Shown piece after piece: positions 11,279-21,499 of a stretch of DNA of 64,000 nt. Origin of the DNA: Kappaphycus alvarezii (Eukaryota > Rhodophyta > Florideophyceae > Gigartinales > Solieriaceae); NCBI GenBank assembly GCA_002205965.3, contig NADL03000161.1, forward strand, positions 62,001 through 126,000. The letters are read 5' to 3'. Under the pieces are notes generated by a model. That model was not told where the DNA came from. It did not search any database and was given only the letters and a program-made list of their open reading frames with translations. A program made the position numbers and the translations under genes. Within the stretch, counting starts at the first letter, position 1; each line of letters opens with the position of its first letter.

Positions 11279-13182
11279 TTGATCCAAGTCGATGCTCACA
11301 ATGCTTTCAATAGCATTTCTCGACAACGCATTCTTGATGCCGTTCTGGACTTTGCACCTGGCATCGCGCGATGGGTTCACTACTGCTATGGGGATACCTC
11401 TTTTCTCTCATTCGGTTCATTCTCCATACTAAGCGCCGATGGCACTCAACAGGGGACCCGTTGGGAGCTTTGCTTTTCGCTCTCGCTCTCTATCCGCTCG
11501 TTCTCAGTTCCAGGAGCAATTCCGGCCCCCGCTCAACGCTTGGTATGCAGACGATAGGAAATTGGTCGTTCCCCGTTCGCAGGCCCTCCGGAAATTGCAA
11601 TTCTTCCAGAGTCAGGGACAAGCCATCGGGTTCGCACTGAATATGACCAAAACCCACGTCTACGGCCTCTCCTATAATCCTTCTCCCCTCACTCTTCCCT
11701 GCCCCTTCTCCACGCCCGATGGCTTTACCGTTCTCGGCTCTCCATTGGTTCCGATTCCTTCGTCAGCGCCGCATTCGACACCCGTCAAGCTACAGTCGAT
11801 CGCATCTTTTCCTGTCTTCAGTCCTTCGATGACGCCCAGATGGTCTACCATCTGCACCGTTTCTGTGCGAGCGCCTGTAGGGTTATTTATCAGCTGCGGA
11901 CTCTCTCCCCCCACCAATCGACGGCTTTGGCCGTCAGCTTCGACCGGAAGCAGCGGGAGGCGTTTGCACAGATTCATGGTCCTTGCACCGACTCCGAATG
12001 GGAACAAGCCTGCCTTCCTATTTCCTACGGTGGTCCGGCATTCCTCTCGCTTCTTCAATCCCTGAGTCCGCTTATGCGGCTTCGATGATTGATGTTTTCA
12101 GCCGTTTCTCAGATCTGCTCTCGTTCTCGGGAGACCTACACCTGGAGGAAGTGCCTCGGGCCGCGATCTCTTATTATCTACCCGTTATCCAGATCTTTCG
12201 GCTTCCCTGTCGCCCACTTCTCTGTTTCAGCGATGTCAAACGCCGGTCCCCGGCGAACGGCTCCAGTCTTCTATCTCGTCTGAGCTTCACAGTTTGACGT
12301 TTAATCGGATCTTCCGTTCATCCTCTGACCACGACAGATATCGCCTCATGTCCGTCCGTGAGTCGTCCTCCTGTTCCGCGTTCTCAACTTTACCGCACCC
12401 TCACCGCGGCACCTATCTGTCCTCGCAAGCCTGGATAGTGGCTGTCTCGCTACGCCTCGGCCGCGCGATTTTCTCTGGTCATGATCGATGTCCGGTATGC
12501 GCTCTCCGTTTCAACGACATCGCCCCGTTGCTCGATCCCCTGGGCAAACATGCCCTCACCTGTAAGTACGACGATGGGCAGACGGGTCGCCACAAATTCT
12601 TGCGTAACGCTCTCCATCGTTACTGTAAGGAGCTTGGAATTTCTGCTCTCTTGAACATCTGCTTCCTCCCCTTCCCCTTCGTCGTCCCTCCCTCGCCCGC
12701 CCTTCGCATAGAACGTTTTCTCCTTGGTGCATATGGCCTCGACCCGAAGGATATCGCTTTGGATGTCACAGTGGCCATCCACAGGTCACTTCTCGCGTTT
12801 CCCATTGTGCCCTATCTGGCGGCGCAGCTGTCTAAATGGCTGAACGTGCGAAACACACGCACTACGGTCTAGTCTGCCACACGAACGATATACGCCTTCT
12901 TCCTGTTGGTATAGATGTTTGGGTGCCCTTGGGACCGAGGGTGCAACTTTCTTCCGGCGCCTTTCTACGTTTGCTGCTGCCCGTCGAGGCACCACTCCCC
13001 AATGGGAACTGCACCTCCTAATCATGCGCTTTGTGCTTGCATGGGTTGCAAGCGCGTCAAGTTCTGACCAGATGCATTTCCGATTAGTTCCTCTCTCATC
13101 CCCTTCGCATGTCAGTTTCTCTGTAATCCCCCTCAGCATGTTCTCCCACATGCTTTTTCCAAAATCCGTAAAGATTACACAC
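11279..13182 (+). mobile_element. LINE family B, 5'-truncated copy inserted into LINE A
   Basis: A 1.9-kb insertion on + bounded by ACGCAGTA duplications. It starts inside the RT domain at motif A (QVDAHNAFNSISR, 11285-11323). It then has LNAWYADD (motif C; codons 11544-11555, with the usual Gly changed to Arg), the thumb region, CPVC...LLDPLGKHALTC (zinc-binding, about 12490-12565), GRHKFLRNALHRYCKELGI, and the nuclease strand IALDVTV (about 12750-12775). GALGTEGATFFRRL follows, then the 3' UTR 13068-13182 ending in a CA run. It aligns throughout with the fuller copy at 37787-41760. Multiple frameshifts make it inactive. 5' truncation plus a target duplication is the normal outcome of target-primed reverse transcription. 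Confidence 0.88.
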
Positions 13183-13190
13183 ACGCAGTA
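13183..13190. repeat. Target-site duplication, right copy (ACGCAGTA)
   Basis: Matches 11271-11278 exactly and follows the CA-rich end of the family B LINE. The LINE A frame resumes immediately on its right side (minus strand FQLLR codons at about 13183-13197). Confidence 0.85.
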
Positions 13191-14967
13191 GCTGGAATGC
13201 CACTTGCCTATTCTCAAGGTCAGCAATGGCCTCGAGGAATGGTCTGAGGGATGAGACATGGTTCGTAAAGGACCGTGTGGTGTATTCCTTAGTACCAACG
13301 GGCGTTCAGGACGGAAGTACCCTCGCTGTACTCTTGCTTAATCCCGTCTGGGTAGAGACTCTGTGCTGACCCTGGAGGGGCTGTAGGCCACCAGACGGTG
13401 CACTTCGGTAGCGACAAGTGCAGTCCTCGGCTTTCAGCATCCACGGAGCGAAGTACTTCGATGGCTTTGACGAGTTGGTCGTGGCGCCCGATAATGTACC
13501 CGTCATCGTGGTACCACAGTTGAAGTAACAACTTTGCCAAGTCTCTGTTCTCCCTTCTTCTGAACTAAAGAGTTCTTGTATTTTGAGGATAACAGGGTGC
13601 AGCACCAGGTCGAAGAGGAGGCCTCCAAGATTGTCTCCCTGTTGGGTCCGCAGACGCTTCTTATGTGTGACTACCTATCCACAGGAATGCGGGCTCGTGT
13701 GCATAGCATTATGAGACCCAAGGCTGTAACTCTGGGAATAGCTGTCTCACCGCGGTCAGAAAAGCGGGTCTGCTGCACATATTAAGAACGTTCTTGAGAT
13801 CGACAGTCAATAACCCATATGCTGGGTTATTGCCGTACTCCTGAACGACTCGTCGGATTCCGTGCACGACTGTCTCGGTACCCGACTTTGTGGCGATACC
13901 CACTTGGAGAGGTTGGAGGTAGTCTGCCGCCTTCTCGGACACTCGCTTCATTAAGCAACTAATGACTAACCTCCGCAGCGTCTCCCAACGGCGATTGGCC
14001 TGGGCGACATGTCCTTCTTCGCCAACGGGTAAGTGGAGCACTGGCGATCCAAGGAGCGAGAACGGCTGGTGCTTTTCCAGTTGCTAGAACAGTAACAAGT
14101 CTCGTAAGAGCTGCCAAAAAGCCTGAATTCCCCGATGAGAATGGACATCTTAGCAATTCTACCAGGTGGCAAGGCTTTAAACCTGAGCCTCCGGGAGGAT
14201 CCTTGTTTAAAAGCCCTAATAGCGTCAAGGATTTCATCTTCAGTGATCGGTCGGAAACTGTAGTTGGTAGAAGATGTTCTGCTGACTAGAGTAGTTTCAT
14301 CGGGGGCCTCCTGGGGATGTTTATCGATAAAGGCATCGATGGCATCACTGGTAGCTGGTAGAACGCCTAGCGAGCGCAAAGCTTGTGCAGCCTTTCCGTA
14401 CGCACCTTCTTTGGCCACTATTGTCGCCCTTTTTAAATTGACCTGTTGCTGGTCCGAAGTGGAACGAGCTCGTGCCGTGCGGTGTTTGGGCTGGTCGTGT
14501 GCATGTGCCCATAGTGTTCTGAACTGCCCGCGTTCCATAAATCTATTCTTTCTCTGTTTTTGTCCGTAATAGAGTGCCACCGGTATTCATTGGAGCAGGA
14601 ATCTTACGAGTGTATGTTCGTAAGCGTAACTGCTGGGAACAGAAATATTTTTGTGAGCGCCTGAGTTGCTCGTGATTATCAGCAAGACAAGCGTTCACTG
14701 CATCGTCCATCGACTTTGCATACGTCTCTGCTAAACAACAGCGGAACTTTGTCGGTATATGCGACATGCCTGGGGTGTGGGTTGTGAAGAACTCTTTTAG
14801 AGATGGCAGAGACTGTTCACTAAGATCGGGGGTTTGAGACGCGATGTTGGGCTCTGGTTTGGAGGTACGGGAGCTGGTCATCTGAAACCGGTACCGGTGT
14901 AATGAGGTCGACCTCCTCCAAAGGTATGTGCTCCAGGACAACCTGATCCATACCAGCGATTAAAAAC
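13191..14967 (-). pseudogene. LINE family A: N-terminal and reverse transcriptase half
   Basis: Upstream part of the interrupted family A Pol. From the right: an unrecognised N-terminal region (14543-14961, with MDQVVLEHIP at the start); then KRATIVAKEGAYGKAAQAL and ITEDEILDAIRAFKQGSS (14200-14450), the usual lead-in to the RT fingers; DMSPRPIAVG and RRLVISCLMKRV; VGIATKSGTETVVHGIRRVV; motif A LLTVDLKNVLN (about 13786-13815); and motif C LWYHDDGYIIG (catalytic YHDD codons 13502-13513, an acceptable YxDD variant). SLPKCTVWW and the thumb up to VAFQLLR follow. Several shifts occur around 13600-14150. Gypsy A LTR sequence abuts at 14968. Family: RLE-type non-LTR retrotransposon. Confidence 0.8.
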
Positions 14968-15518
14968 TGTAGTTGAACGAACAAAAAGAAGTGTATATGG
15001 AAGAGAGCTGAAAGGGCTACAAGCAAGTATGGAAGAAGCAGGGTCTACCACTGATGCTCGATGACCAGCTCAGGAAAAAGGCTTCTTGGGTCTGGAATTG
15101 ACTCGCAACTTCCTATTACTCGGAGCTTGACCTGAATTGTCTGCCAACTTGCTTGACCTCTCCATGAGAGAGCAGTTTACTCAGTTTATATAGACTTTTC
15201 GCTACCACTAAAGTCTAAACAAAACTACACAAGATACCAGAAAATTCATAAACAAACTTTGTGTGGATGATATACTCCAAACAAAAGATACTCAAAAAAC
15301 TAACAATCAATGAGGTCCTCTTATTTTCAATTCTCTAACTCATATCCAAAAAACTCCTCCAAAATATCCATGCTGCCCAAGCAGTCCCCAAAAATATCTG
15401 CGAACGACTCATAGCTCTCTATTTCCTCCTGGGAGATATCTAAACTACTAAAGATATCTACATCCGGTTCCAGCGTCGTCACCACTTGTTTCATACTCTC
15501 CAGTCCAGGCCCCACCAC
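14968..15518 (-). repeat. LTR of gypsy A, left (3') copy
   Basis: About 85-90% identical by eye to 22223-22772. On + it starts TGTAGTTGAACG at 14968, so in element orientation it ends CAACTACA. A TATA box (TATATAGACT read on minus near 15181-15194) sits in the middle, with the shared GAGTAAACTGCTCTC stretch downstream as a likely transcript start. The first 200 bp in element orientation stay open as an acidic reading frame (15327-15518, minus). Confidence 0.75.
15327..15518 (-). pseudogene. Acidic ORF tail lying inside the LTR
   Basis: A 63-codon minus frame ending ILEEFFGYELEN, with strongly acidic, Ser-rich character (SLDISQEEIESYESFADIF). The same peptide can be read in the right LTR copy (22570-22765), where one frameshift breaks it. 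There a longer acidic frame lies directly upstream (22780-23100). It may be the C-terminal end of a gene whose last codons are in U3 of the LTR, or an accidental frame. No known family. Confidence 0.35.
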
Positions 15519-15632
15519 TAGGAGAGGTAGTACAGTAAACTAAAGGCCTGTAGATGACGGCGAAAAAAAGCCGTTCCCATCAGCACGCGTCAAACACCCC
15601 TCCGCACTTAGGTCAAACCTCTCGTCTCGTCC

Positions 15633-16215
15633 TCAATGCTCTTGTTGTTCTTGTGGAAGTTCTATACATTCACCATGGAGAGTATAGGGTTCACTGAAAA
15701 GATATGGTAGTAGCTCATTTCCAATACGATGAAAGAGTGTGTACCGTGCTATGACCGGCTCATCTCCTTGGTCAAGAGTTTCGTAGATCCGGCGTATGGT
15801 TTCATAGTGTCCTCTAATGAGCTCCTCCCGTTTCACTTCTTCAAACCTTCCAAATGTAAGGTAGTAAACGTAGTATGCAAACTTTTCTGGCAACGGGTCC
15901 TGAAACGGTTATCTGAATGAGAAAAAACTCGCAACATAAGGACTGAGTCCTCACGAGTAAGGTGCGCCCCGTAAATGGTCTGGAAGCACACGCAAATACT
16001 AATGGCAAAAAAGGGAATTACTTCTGCTTCTCGAGGGTCCTCTGTCATTTCGCGAAGCCAACGTCTAATTGGTAGCCGTCCAATAATTAAGGATGCCTAG
16101 TTTCCCCCTGGGAGACTAGGCGGTGTTTGAGGTGATCTTCTTGGCGATCTTCCTCGCTGCTCCCGACGCCTTGCCCTCTTTGATGATCCGCCCCGATCAC
16201 TTGATAATCCTGCTC
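15633..16215 (-). pseudogene. Extra ORF of gypsy A, copy 2 (unknown function)
   Basis: Unrecognised protein between the integrase and the 3' LTR. From the right: an Arg/Ser/Pro-rich start (RARRREQRGRSPRRSPQTPP, about 16110-16170), a stop codon near 16100, then LPIRRWLREMTEDPREAEV, IPFFAISICVCFQTIYG (hydrophobic) and REDSVLMLRVFSH. After one frameshift near 15890 comes EKFAYYVYYLTFGRFEEVKR...IRRIYETLDQGDEPVIARYT to the stop at 15633. It aligns with copy 1 (16222-16700) block by block, so the two are a tandem duplication. Position (after integrase) is where some Ty3/gypsy elements carry envelope-like or accessory ORFs. I see no signal peptide or fusion motif and do not assign a function. Confidence 0.5.
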
Positions 16216-16221
16216 GTATCA

Positions 16222-16700
16222 TCATGAAGGTCTGGGAGGATCTTGGTCTTCAGCTGAGGTTGTGTTCCTGAGCGTAGAAACGTAAGATTCCAATAGAGGA
16301 TACGGGACCAGTCTATATTCCATATCAGGGGACAAGCTGTAACCTCTCAGTCGCACATCTTGGTTGCTTTTGAGAAATACGTAAATTGGACGGATAATGT
16401 TCAGATATGTTTGCGACAAGTCTCCGATAGCTACTATTCCATACCTTCCTATGGAGTAATGATATATGACTTCCACACAACTCTGGACCTGCTTCTGTGA
16501 ACCTTCCGTTTTGGAATGAGAATAGAACTCTTATTAATAGTCGGAAATCTTCTTCAGGTAGCAATGGTTCGTTCAACGTACGAAAACATAGGCATATATT
16601 AATGTAGAAATGGATGATTACGTGGAGTTCGTAGTAGTCCCGTAATCGAGATGATCCATTCCCAGGCCCTTTTCCTCCCATAGGAATCATTCTATAGTTA
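16222..16700 (-). pseudogene. Extra ORF of gypsy A, copy 1 (unknown function)
   Basis: The counterpart of copy 2, nearer the integrase. Frame 16325-16690 has LHVIIHFYINICLCFRTLNE and EEDFRLLIRVLFSFQNGRF. After a frameshift near 16470, frame 16222-16476 continues VEVIYHYSIGRYGIVAIGDL, IIRPIYVFLKSNQDVRLRGY and EYRLVPYPLLESYVSTL. Spacing and residue pattern (hydrophobic helix with xICxCF, then RxLxxF, then a YHYSIGR or YYLTFGR block, then IxRIYxxL/IIRPIYVFL) match copy 2, although identity is low (perhaps 25-30%). The duplication is therefore old or both copies evolved fast. Function unknown. Confidence 0.5.
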
Positions 16701-16749
16701 AAGATGAGTATGCCCCGTGGTTGCGCATAGTCCTGTGTGAGAAGGAATT

Positions 16750-17817
16750 ATTCAGGCCTCTGATGGTGAGGGACCAGACGACGTGCATGGATGGCCCTCT
16801 TTGATCTCTTCCCTGAGCTTGAACAGAGCTGATAGTGCGGGTGTCTTTCCTCCGTGACGATGCAAGGGTTCGAGTACTTGTTTGGAAGGCCGGCACTTCA
16901 CAGCCTGCTGTATTGCTTTTCCATGTACTACAAGTACTTTAGAGCCAACTGGAAAAGCTTGGACTGGAGGCTCTGCATCCTTTTTTCTTGTCTGTGTTAG
17001 CGCGCGGTGTGATCTCCAGCCTTCGGTGGCCAGTAGTTCAACTTCTCTACTCTCTTCATCGATAATATTTGTTCCATGTCTCTTTAAATTCTACGAGCCC
17101 TTCCGTACATTAGCTCGAATGCGAGCGTCCATTCTTCCTCTTCTTCGACGATAGCCGTATAACACTTTTGGTAAGGCATCTTCCCACTGGATTTCATTCT
17201 CCGACATAGTTTTCGATATTGCTCGTTTGATGGTTCCAACCATCCTCTCCGCTTTCCCGTTGGATATAGGAGCGTATGCGAGAACGGTCTTCAGCTGAAT
17301 CCCTTTCTCTTCCAAAAAACGAAGCAGTGAAGTTGCAGTAAAACAAAGGGCGTTATCCGAGATGATCCTTTTTGGAAGACCAAACGGTTCAATTATTTCT
17401 TTTTCGATGAATCTCAGTACCACCTCAGCATTGCCTCCTCAACTGCAACTGCTATTGGCCATCCAGTAAGATGTTCCACCCCTATAAGGAGATATTTGTT
17501 TCCGGAAGAAGTTTCCTTGAACGGGCGCCCGCGAAGTCAATTGAGAAGGTTTTCAAAGAGGCCAGAAACTGGAAAACCTTAGACTTGTCTTATAATTTCG
17601 TATCGGCGTGTGAATTTCTGACAGTTGTCGCAGCTTTTTCACCGAAATTATAGACGTCCTTATGGATACTGGGCCACCAGAATCTCCGTAATGAATTTTT
17701 GGTTGTTTCGAGATCCCAATGCCCTAACTCATCATGAAAAGTCCTCAAGATCTTCATTTTTCTTTCAAAGGGGCCACTAGTCGAGGACCGGCTTTGTGTG
17801 TCGGAAGAGTTTCCCAT
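16750..17817 (-). pseudogene. Gypsy A integrase (zinc domain, core, C-terminal)
   Basis: Integrase inserts element cDNA into the genome. From the right: the HHCC-type zinc domain FHDELGHWDLETTKNSLRRF...WWPSIHKDV (17635-17745), with the Cys pair readable after a frameshift near 17625. A core segment follows at 17091-17423 with FGLPKRIISDNALCF (second catalytic Asp) and PISNGKAERMVGTIKRA (catalytic Glu). Then comes a basic C-terminal tail with VKCRPSKQVLEPLHRHGGK (about 16840-16900). The part with the first catalytic Asp (about 17430-17600) is disrupted. Frameshifts make it inactive. Confidence 0.85.
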
Positions 17818-17919
17818 TCACAATGTAAAAGCCTTTTGATTCCTGCGTACCCAATTTCTGTGTTCAGATCAACCTTTCTCATTTCTAGTCCATCAAGGAA
17901 TTTAATTAGTCCGTGAATA

Positions 17920-19320
17920 TTAGCTTCGTACTCTTTTCGTTCGGCACTTGAACCTCGGCAACTCCGACGATGTCTCGGAAGCTTTTTCATTTGGAATCAG
18001 TGGATCCCTCAAGCGGGATAGGTAATCGGCAGGCTGATTATTGCGTCCGGGCCTATACACAATTTCAAACCGATATTCTGCGAAAATGTCGAGCCATCGG
18101 GCCAAGCGGTGATGTACATCTTTCTTTTGGAATGCTGTCTTAAGTGCCTGGTGATCAGTTATCAAGACAAATTTCTCGAGTGATAAAAGGTACACGCGAA
18201 ACTTTTTCAGTGCGAAGACAACAGCGAGCGCTTCTTTTTCGCAGACTGAGTATCTCCTTTCCGCATCATTCAGAGTGCGACTTGCGAATTGAACGGGTGT
18301 AGTCTTCCGTTTTCATCTTTTTGGGACAAAACGGCACCCAAAGACCGTTCTGAGGCATCTGTCTCCACAAAAATGGTCTCTTGAAATCTGGATACATGAG
18401 CACTGGGGGACACATAGCTTATCTTTAAGCTCCTCAAATGCAGTTTGCATTTCCTTGTTCCAAAAATTTTCCGTTCTTTGTAGTGCTGGCATGTAACGGT
18501 GCTGCAGTCTTGGCGAAATCTTTGATAAATCTCTGTAATATGAGGCCAGTCCTAAGAAGCTTCGAACCTCCGTCTTTGAAGCGGGCCTTGGTGCCAACTT
18601 GATTTTTTTCGTTTTCTCTGGATCCACTTTAATTCCCTCTTGATCGACGATATGACCGAGTAATTGGATAGACGTTTTCGCAAAGAAGCATTTGCTTAAC
18701 TTAATTTTCAGGCTGTACGCAGCTATTCTCTCCACCACAGTCTTGACATGCGATATGTGCTGATCCAAGGTTTTTGAGAATATCACATCATCGATATAAA
18801 CTCTTGCAAATGGAAGTCCTTTCAAAACCTCGTTCATCATTCTTTGGAATGTAGCTGGGGCATTCATGAGACCAAAAGGCATCACTTCGAACCTGAATGT
18901 ACCGGCTTTGCTGGTAAAAGTTGTTTTTTCCTTACATTTTTCATCCAATGGAATCTGCCAATAACCAGTGTAAAGATCAATTGAGGTGAAGTATCTCCCG
19001 TCCTTCAAGTCCTCGAGGATTTCCTCCATATTTGGAATCGGAAATCGATCGGGTATCATTCTCTGGTTCAGTTGTCGGTAATCGACGCAAAAGCGAAGTT
19101 TTCCATCCTTCTTTGGTGCTCCACAACTGGAAATGACCATGGGGATGAAACTGGCCGAATAATATCATTTTCCAGCATACTTGTAACATTCTCGGAGATA
19201 AATTGGTCATATTTTGGCGGTTGACGTCTAGGCCTGTGGTAAATTGGTTGAGTATCGGTAAGTTCAAATGAGTGAGTGACCGGTACACTTGCTTGTCTTA
19301 ATCGAAACGCTCCATGCAAT
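17920..19320 (-). pseudogene. Gypsy A reverse transcriptase and RNase H
   Basis: From the right: the RT lead-in (HSFELTDTQPIYHRPRRQPP and MLENDIIRPVSSPWSFPVV, 19130-19290), then frame 18313-19140 with KDGKLRFCVDYRQLN, motif A FTSIDLYTGYWQIPL, FEVMPFGLMNAPATFQRMM and the catalytic YIDD (codons 18788-18799), LLGHIVDQEGI and the RNase H connection. The 17920-18195 frame carries the RNase H end VLITDHQALKTAF and RLARWLDIFAEYRFEIVYRP. Frameshifts lie at about 19140 and 18200-18330. The catalytic residues of RT are intact, so the copy is fairly young. Its nearest families are Ty3/gypsy polymerases. Confidence 0.92.
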
Positions 19321-19756
19321 TACTTCGGAAGATGTTAACATGTCGGATATTTTCATTGAGGCGGGGGCTGGAAGGTGCTGCACTTTTTCTTGAATTTCTG
19401 CCATTTGGCGCTGGTCTTCTTCTGACCTCCCTCCAAATTTTGAAGGACCTCTTCCGGCGTGCTCACATCTTCAGATATGGAATCGATATATTCTGTTTTC
19501 CTTGCAATTGTAATCTTCTTTCATGCTCCGAATTCCGTCCTTTGATTCGATATTATCGCAAAAAGAAACACATTCAGGTGTCAAACCTACCCTAGAATTC
19601 CAGTCTTCATCTGTTTCAAACCCAGAATCATAATCATCCCATGCCATGTTCATTATCCCCCGAGCGTACCCTTTCTCCACTTCCGAAAGTGTTAGTTGGT
19701 TCGGAATCTTCGCTGTCATAGCTAGAAGTGAAATCTTCACTGTCCGTTTCTCTTAA

Positions 19757-20254
19757 TCTTCGAGATGTGTGCTTTTGTCGAAATCCAGGGGCATCTTCAC
19801 GGTTCTGCCGTCAACATTAACTGAAACGATTTGGTTGCCCAAGTCAATGCAGGTCCCTAGTCTTTCCATGGTAGGGCAGCCAATGATTGCATCGAAAGGA
19901 GATCAGGCATGACAAGAAAGTCTACATCAACTTTAGAGTCCCCAAAGAACACGGAAACCTTGTCAACAGTGCCCATGCATTTTGAGACGGTTCCATCCGC
20001 CACAGTTATTCTTCGAGTAGTTGGAATAATTTCAAGACCTAGATCTGTCACCAAAGTTTCTGAAATAAGGTTTGGAACAGCGCCCGAATCGAAAAGAGCT
20101 TGGGTTTCATTCCCAATACTTTGACTGGTACTAGTTTAAGACGTCTTGGTGCTGTCGAGGCCGATTGAAGAAACAGTTTCTTACCCTTAGCGGACTTATT
20201 AGACCTGATAATTTTTTTGAGTTCTTTTCTCGCGTCCTCTGCGTCGCCCCTCAA
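19757..20254 (-). pseudogene. Gypsy A retropepsin-like protease
   Basis: An aspartic protease that cuts the polyprotein. The catalytic triad DSGA is encoded at 20079-20090 on minus, followed by VPNLISETLVTDLGLEIIPT, RITVADGTVSKCMG and KVDVDFLVMPD. After a frameshift near 19890 comes an IIGCPTMERLG-like segment. It is preceded by a basic linker (20140-20254, ARKELKKIIRSNKSAKGKK). Its place between the zinc knuckle and RT is as expected. The minus frame 19471-19740 (acidic, ETDEDW) is the variable protease-RT linker. Confidence 0.8.
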
Positions 20255-20268
20255 AAGTTGACCAAACG

Positions 20269-20965
20269 TTATCCCAGTTGGGCTGATGCAAGCTCAGCCA
20301 CCAAATTGTACTTCTTCACATATTCTAGTACGTCCTTGGGATACCTTAAATTTCTTACTCTTTTTCGTCTTCTTTGGCCGAGTGACTCCCACTCCTGGAA
20401 CAACTTGATCAGCCTCTTGGTTCGAGGAGGTACAGGTGCTGGGATATGCTCCAGCATTCCATAATCTAGCCTATGTTTCTTCGATAAAATGTTCCCTCCC
20501 CATTTCTTTTTGTCACATTGACTTGACTAATCTCTTCAGCGATGGATACATTACCGGCATCCGTCAACATTTGATCCTTTCTGTTTTGTAAGATTTTCGT
20601 CTCTGGTCCTGACTCGCTCTGCGTCCGATAGATTTGCTCTTCTGTTATCTTTAGACCAGCAGTTAACTTTCATGATGCCCATATCAACCGCACTTTCCAC
20701 AACGAGTGTTTCTATGTGGATTATAAGGCCAACTATTTGCAAAGTGTCCAGGCTTTTGACAGTAAGAACAGACTTCTACGGCCTTAGGGGCCCCAGACTG
20801 GTTCTTCATAATGGTAAGAGTAAGGCTTTCCAACTGAGAGGTTATCATGTCAAGTCGATTAGCGTATCGGGTCTCCAACCTTTGTTCCAAGTTTTTTACA
20901 TCGCTTCTGACAGATTCCAATGCTGCTGCACTAGTAGCTGCCTTTGATAATTCTTTTCAGGATGT
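20269..20965 (-). pseudogene. Gypsy A Gag nucleocapsid region with CCHC knuckle
   Basis: Frame 20684-20920 has a coiled-coil-like start (ESVRSDVKNLEQRLETRYAN, then ITSQLESLTLTIMKNQ) followed by CSYCQKPGHFANSW, a C-x2-C-x4-H zinc knuckle whose last Cys appears replaced by Trp, and a second CGKCG start. Frames 20551-20742 and 20269-20457 continue with basic linker sequence. The capsid half lies beyond the solo LTR at 21500-22045. Confidence 0.7.
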
Positions 20966-20970
20966 ATAAT
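20966..20970. repeat. Target-site duplication ATAAT, left copy
   Basis: ATAAT immediately before the solo LTR. Identical to 21490-21494 immediately after it. Confidence 0.85.
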
Positions 20971-21489
20971 TGTAACGATGGTGCCCCTAAAATCCCCTAA
21001 AGTACACTGACAGTATCCCGCCAGTAACCGTTACCAAGATTTACACTGTACCAAGACATCAGTGCAACTTGTGCACTGTACCCAGACACCGGTGTAAAAC
21101 ACAAGACCCGTACCACCCGTGCCGCGACCGAACCAATCACATAACGCCATTGTGGCGATCTCGCGTGGTTCTCGAAACTTCTCCCACCTCACCAATCAGC
21201 AATTACTTTATGTCTTCTTGCCAATTGGACCAATGGAACTTTGCCATGATGTTTACTGCTGTCAACTTCCCGATAGTTTCTACGTGAATCTTCAAAACCT
21301 TTTAGTTTCGTGCCTTTAGGGTCGTTCCTCTAGAACACCTTTGAATTTAGCATCGTCTGCCTACAATTTACCCTTTTGTCGTTGAGTACTTTTTCTATAT
21401 AAACCCTGGTCTGAAGCTCCGGCCTGTTTACCGGGAGCATCAACCATCAGTTCAACCATCGATTACCTCTTGTGCGCCCAAACCCCACA
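20971..21489 (+). repeat. Solo LTR (519 bp) inside gypsy A gag
   Basis: Begins TGTAACGATGG and ends CCCCACA (TGT...ACA ends), and is flanked by the 5-bp duplication ATAAT. A TATA box TATATAAA lies at 21396-21403, about 90 bp before the right end, giving a U3-R-U5 layout on +. No matching LTR occurs elsewhere in the window. The solo form arises by recombination between the two LTRs of an inserted element. The insertion separates the capsid-like and zinc-knuckle parts of gag. The + frames inside (21069-21319) are not genes. Confidence 0.88.
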
Positions 21490-21494
21490 ATAAT
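21490..21494. repeat. Target-site duplication ATAAT, right copy
   Basis: Matches 20966-20970. Together they give the 5-bp duplication typical of LTR-element integrases. Confidence 0.85.
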
Positions 21495-21499
21495 AGACA

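Noticed and set aside
12786-13298. 170-codon minus ORF
   Set aside because: It is antisense to the family B LINE for most of its length and crosses the insertion junction, so it cannot be one gene.
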